Shown here piece by piece: positions 7,250-7,380 of a stretch of DNA of 7,380 nt. The stretch spans positions 1 to 7,380 of the forward strand of contig VXPI01000065.1 of the NCBI GenBank assembly GCA_009839585.1, written 5' to 3'. The translations under genes and the position numbers were made by a program. The notes beneath the pieces are model-generated. The model had not been told where the DNA came from and did not search any database. It saw only the letters and a program-made list of their open reading frames with translations. Origin of the DNA: Gammaproteobacteria bacterium (GTDB lineage: Bacteria; Pseudomonadota; Gammaproteobacteria; Arenicellales; Poriferihabitantaceae). Each line of letters begins with the position of its first letter. The first letter of the stretch is position 1.

Positions 7250-7380
7250 TGTCAATCGGTCATGTCGTACTTCTCTACAGTGAAGCGGGGAGAAGGCTTG
7301 TTCGATCAATGTGCAAGGAATCAGGCTTGGACTCAGATGTTCTGAAACGGTTGATCGAAGTTGAGATGGAACAGCAAGGG
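7249..7380 (+). CDS. Partial ORF, probable C-terminal part of DndC in the -1 frame
   Basis: The ORF is open from ATG 7249 to the window edge with 44 codons visible. The ATG overlaps the dndC stop as TAATG. It contains GRRLVRSMCKESGLDSDVLK followed by RLIEVEMEQQG. This resembles the tail of DndC proteins, where a segment like L-x-x-V-C-E-E-x-x-V-x-x-x-L-V-x-K-L-L-x-x-E-x-x-x-Q-G follows about 45 residues after the I-W motif. Here the same step, W383 through the stop to the cysteine of SMCK, is about 46 residues, so nothing appears lost but the frame. It may be a frameshifted end of dndC, a sequencing error, or a naturally separate coupled subunit. It does not look like the start of DndD, which begins with an SMC-type ATPase domain. 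The similarity is from memory of the family. Confidence 0.6.
   Translation, partial: MSIGHVVLLYSEAGRRLVRSMCKESGLDSDVLKRLIEVEMEQQG

Noticed and set aside
1..7380. CRISPR array, tRNA, rRNA or complete insertion sequence
   Set aside because: No regularly spaced repeats, cloverleaf-like segments, rRNA-like stretches or paired terminal inverted repeats were seen.

Overview
The window looks like chromosomal or genomic-island DNA from a proteobacterium. The evidence is a LivH/M/G/F-type transporter operon with tightly overlapping genes and a mix of ATG, GTG and TTG starts, next to typical accessory genes. The species cannot be told from the sequence. The transporter block looks richer in G+C than its two flanks, by eye only.

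Left part (1-775): a decayed toxin-antitoxin pair. A small antitoxin gene (about 138-370) has lost its start codon frame through what looks like a one-base deletion. The overlapping PIN-domain (VapC-like) toxin gene (360-775) is broken by three frame changes, yet all the acidic PIN motifs can still be read across the frames.

Centre (903-5563): a complete five-component ABC importer operon of the branched-chain amino acid/amide (HAAT, Liv) type. The order is substrate-binding protein, LivH permease, LivM permease, LivG ATPase, LivF ATPase. The four membrane and ATPase genes are intact and nearly all overlap. The substrate-binding protein gene carries one extra T at 1764-1767, which shifts its frame, so as written it would give a truncated 309-residue product. 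If the frameshift is real, the importer has lost its own receptor. If it is a sequencing error, the operon is complete.

Spacer (5564-6028): no convincing gene. It holds a doubtful 103-codon ORF, a possible promoter and a perfect 17-bp tandem duplication.

Right part (6029-7380): dndC, the ATP-pyrophosphatase/Fe-S protein of DNA phosphorothioation (Dnd) systems. It is followed at a TAATG stop/start overlap by an ORF that runs off the window and looks like the missing C-terminal end of DndC in the -1 frame. No dndB lies upstream within the window; dndD and dndE, if present, would lie beyond the right edge. The most interesting content is therefore the left edge of a DNA-sulfur modification island, with an apparently split dndC, inserted beside a transporter operon and a dead toxin-antitoxin module.

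Single-base indels recur in three separate loci. The assembly quality therefore matters for every 'broken gene' call here.
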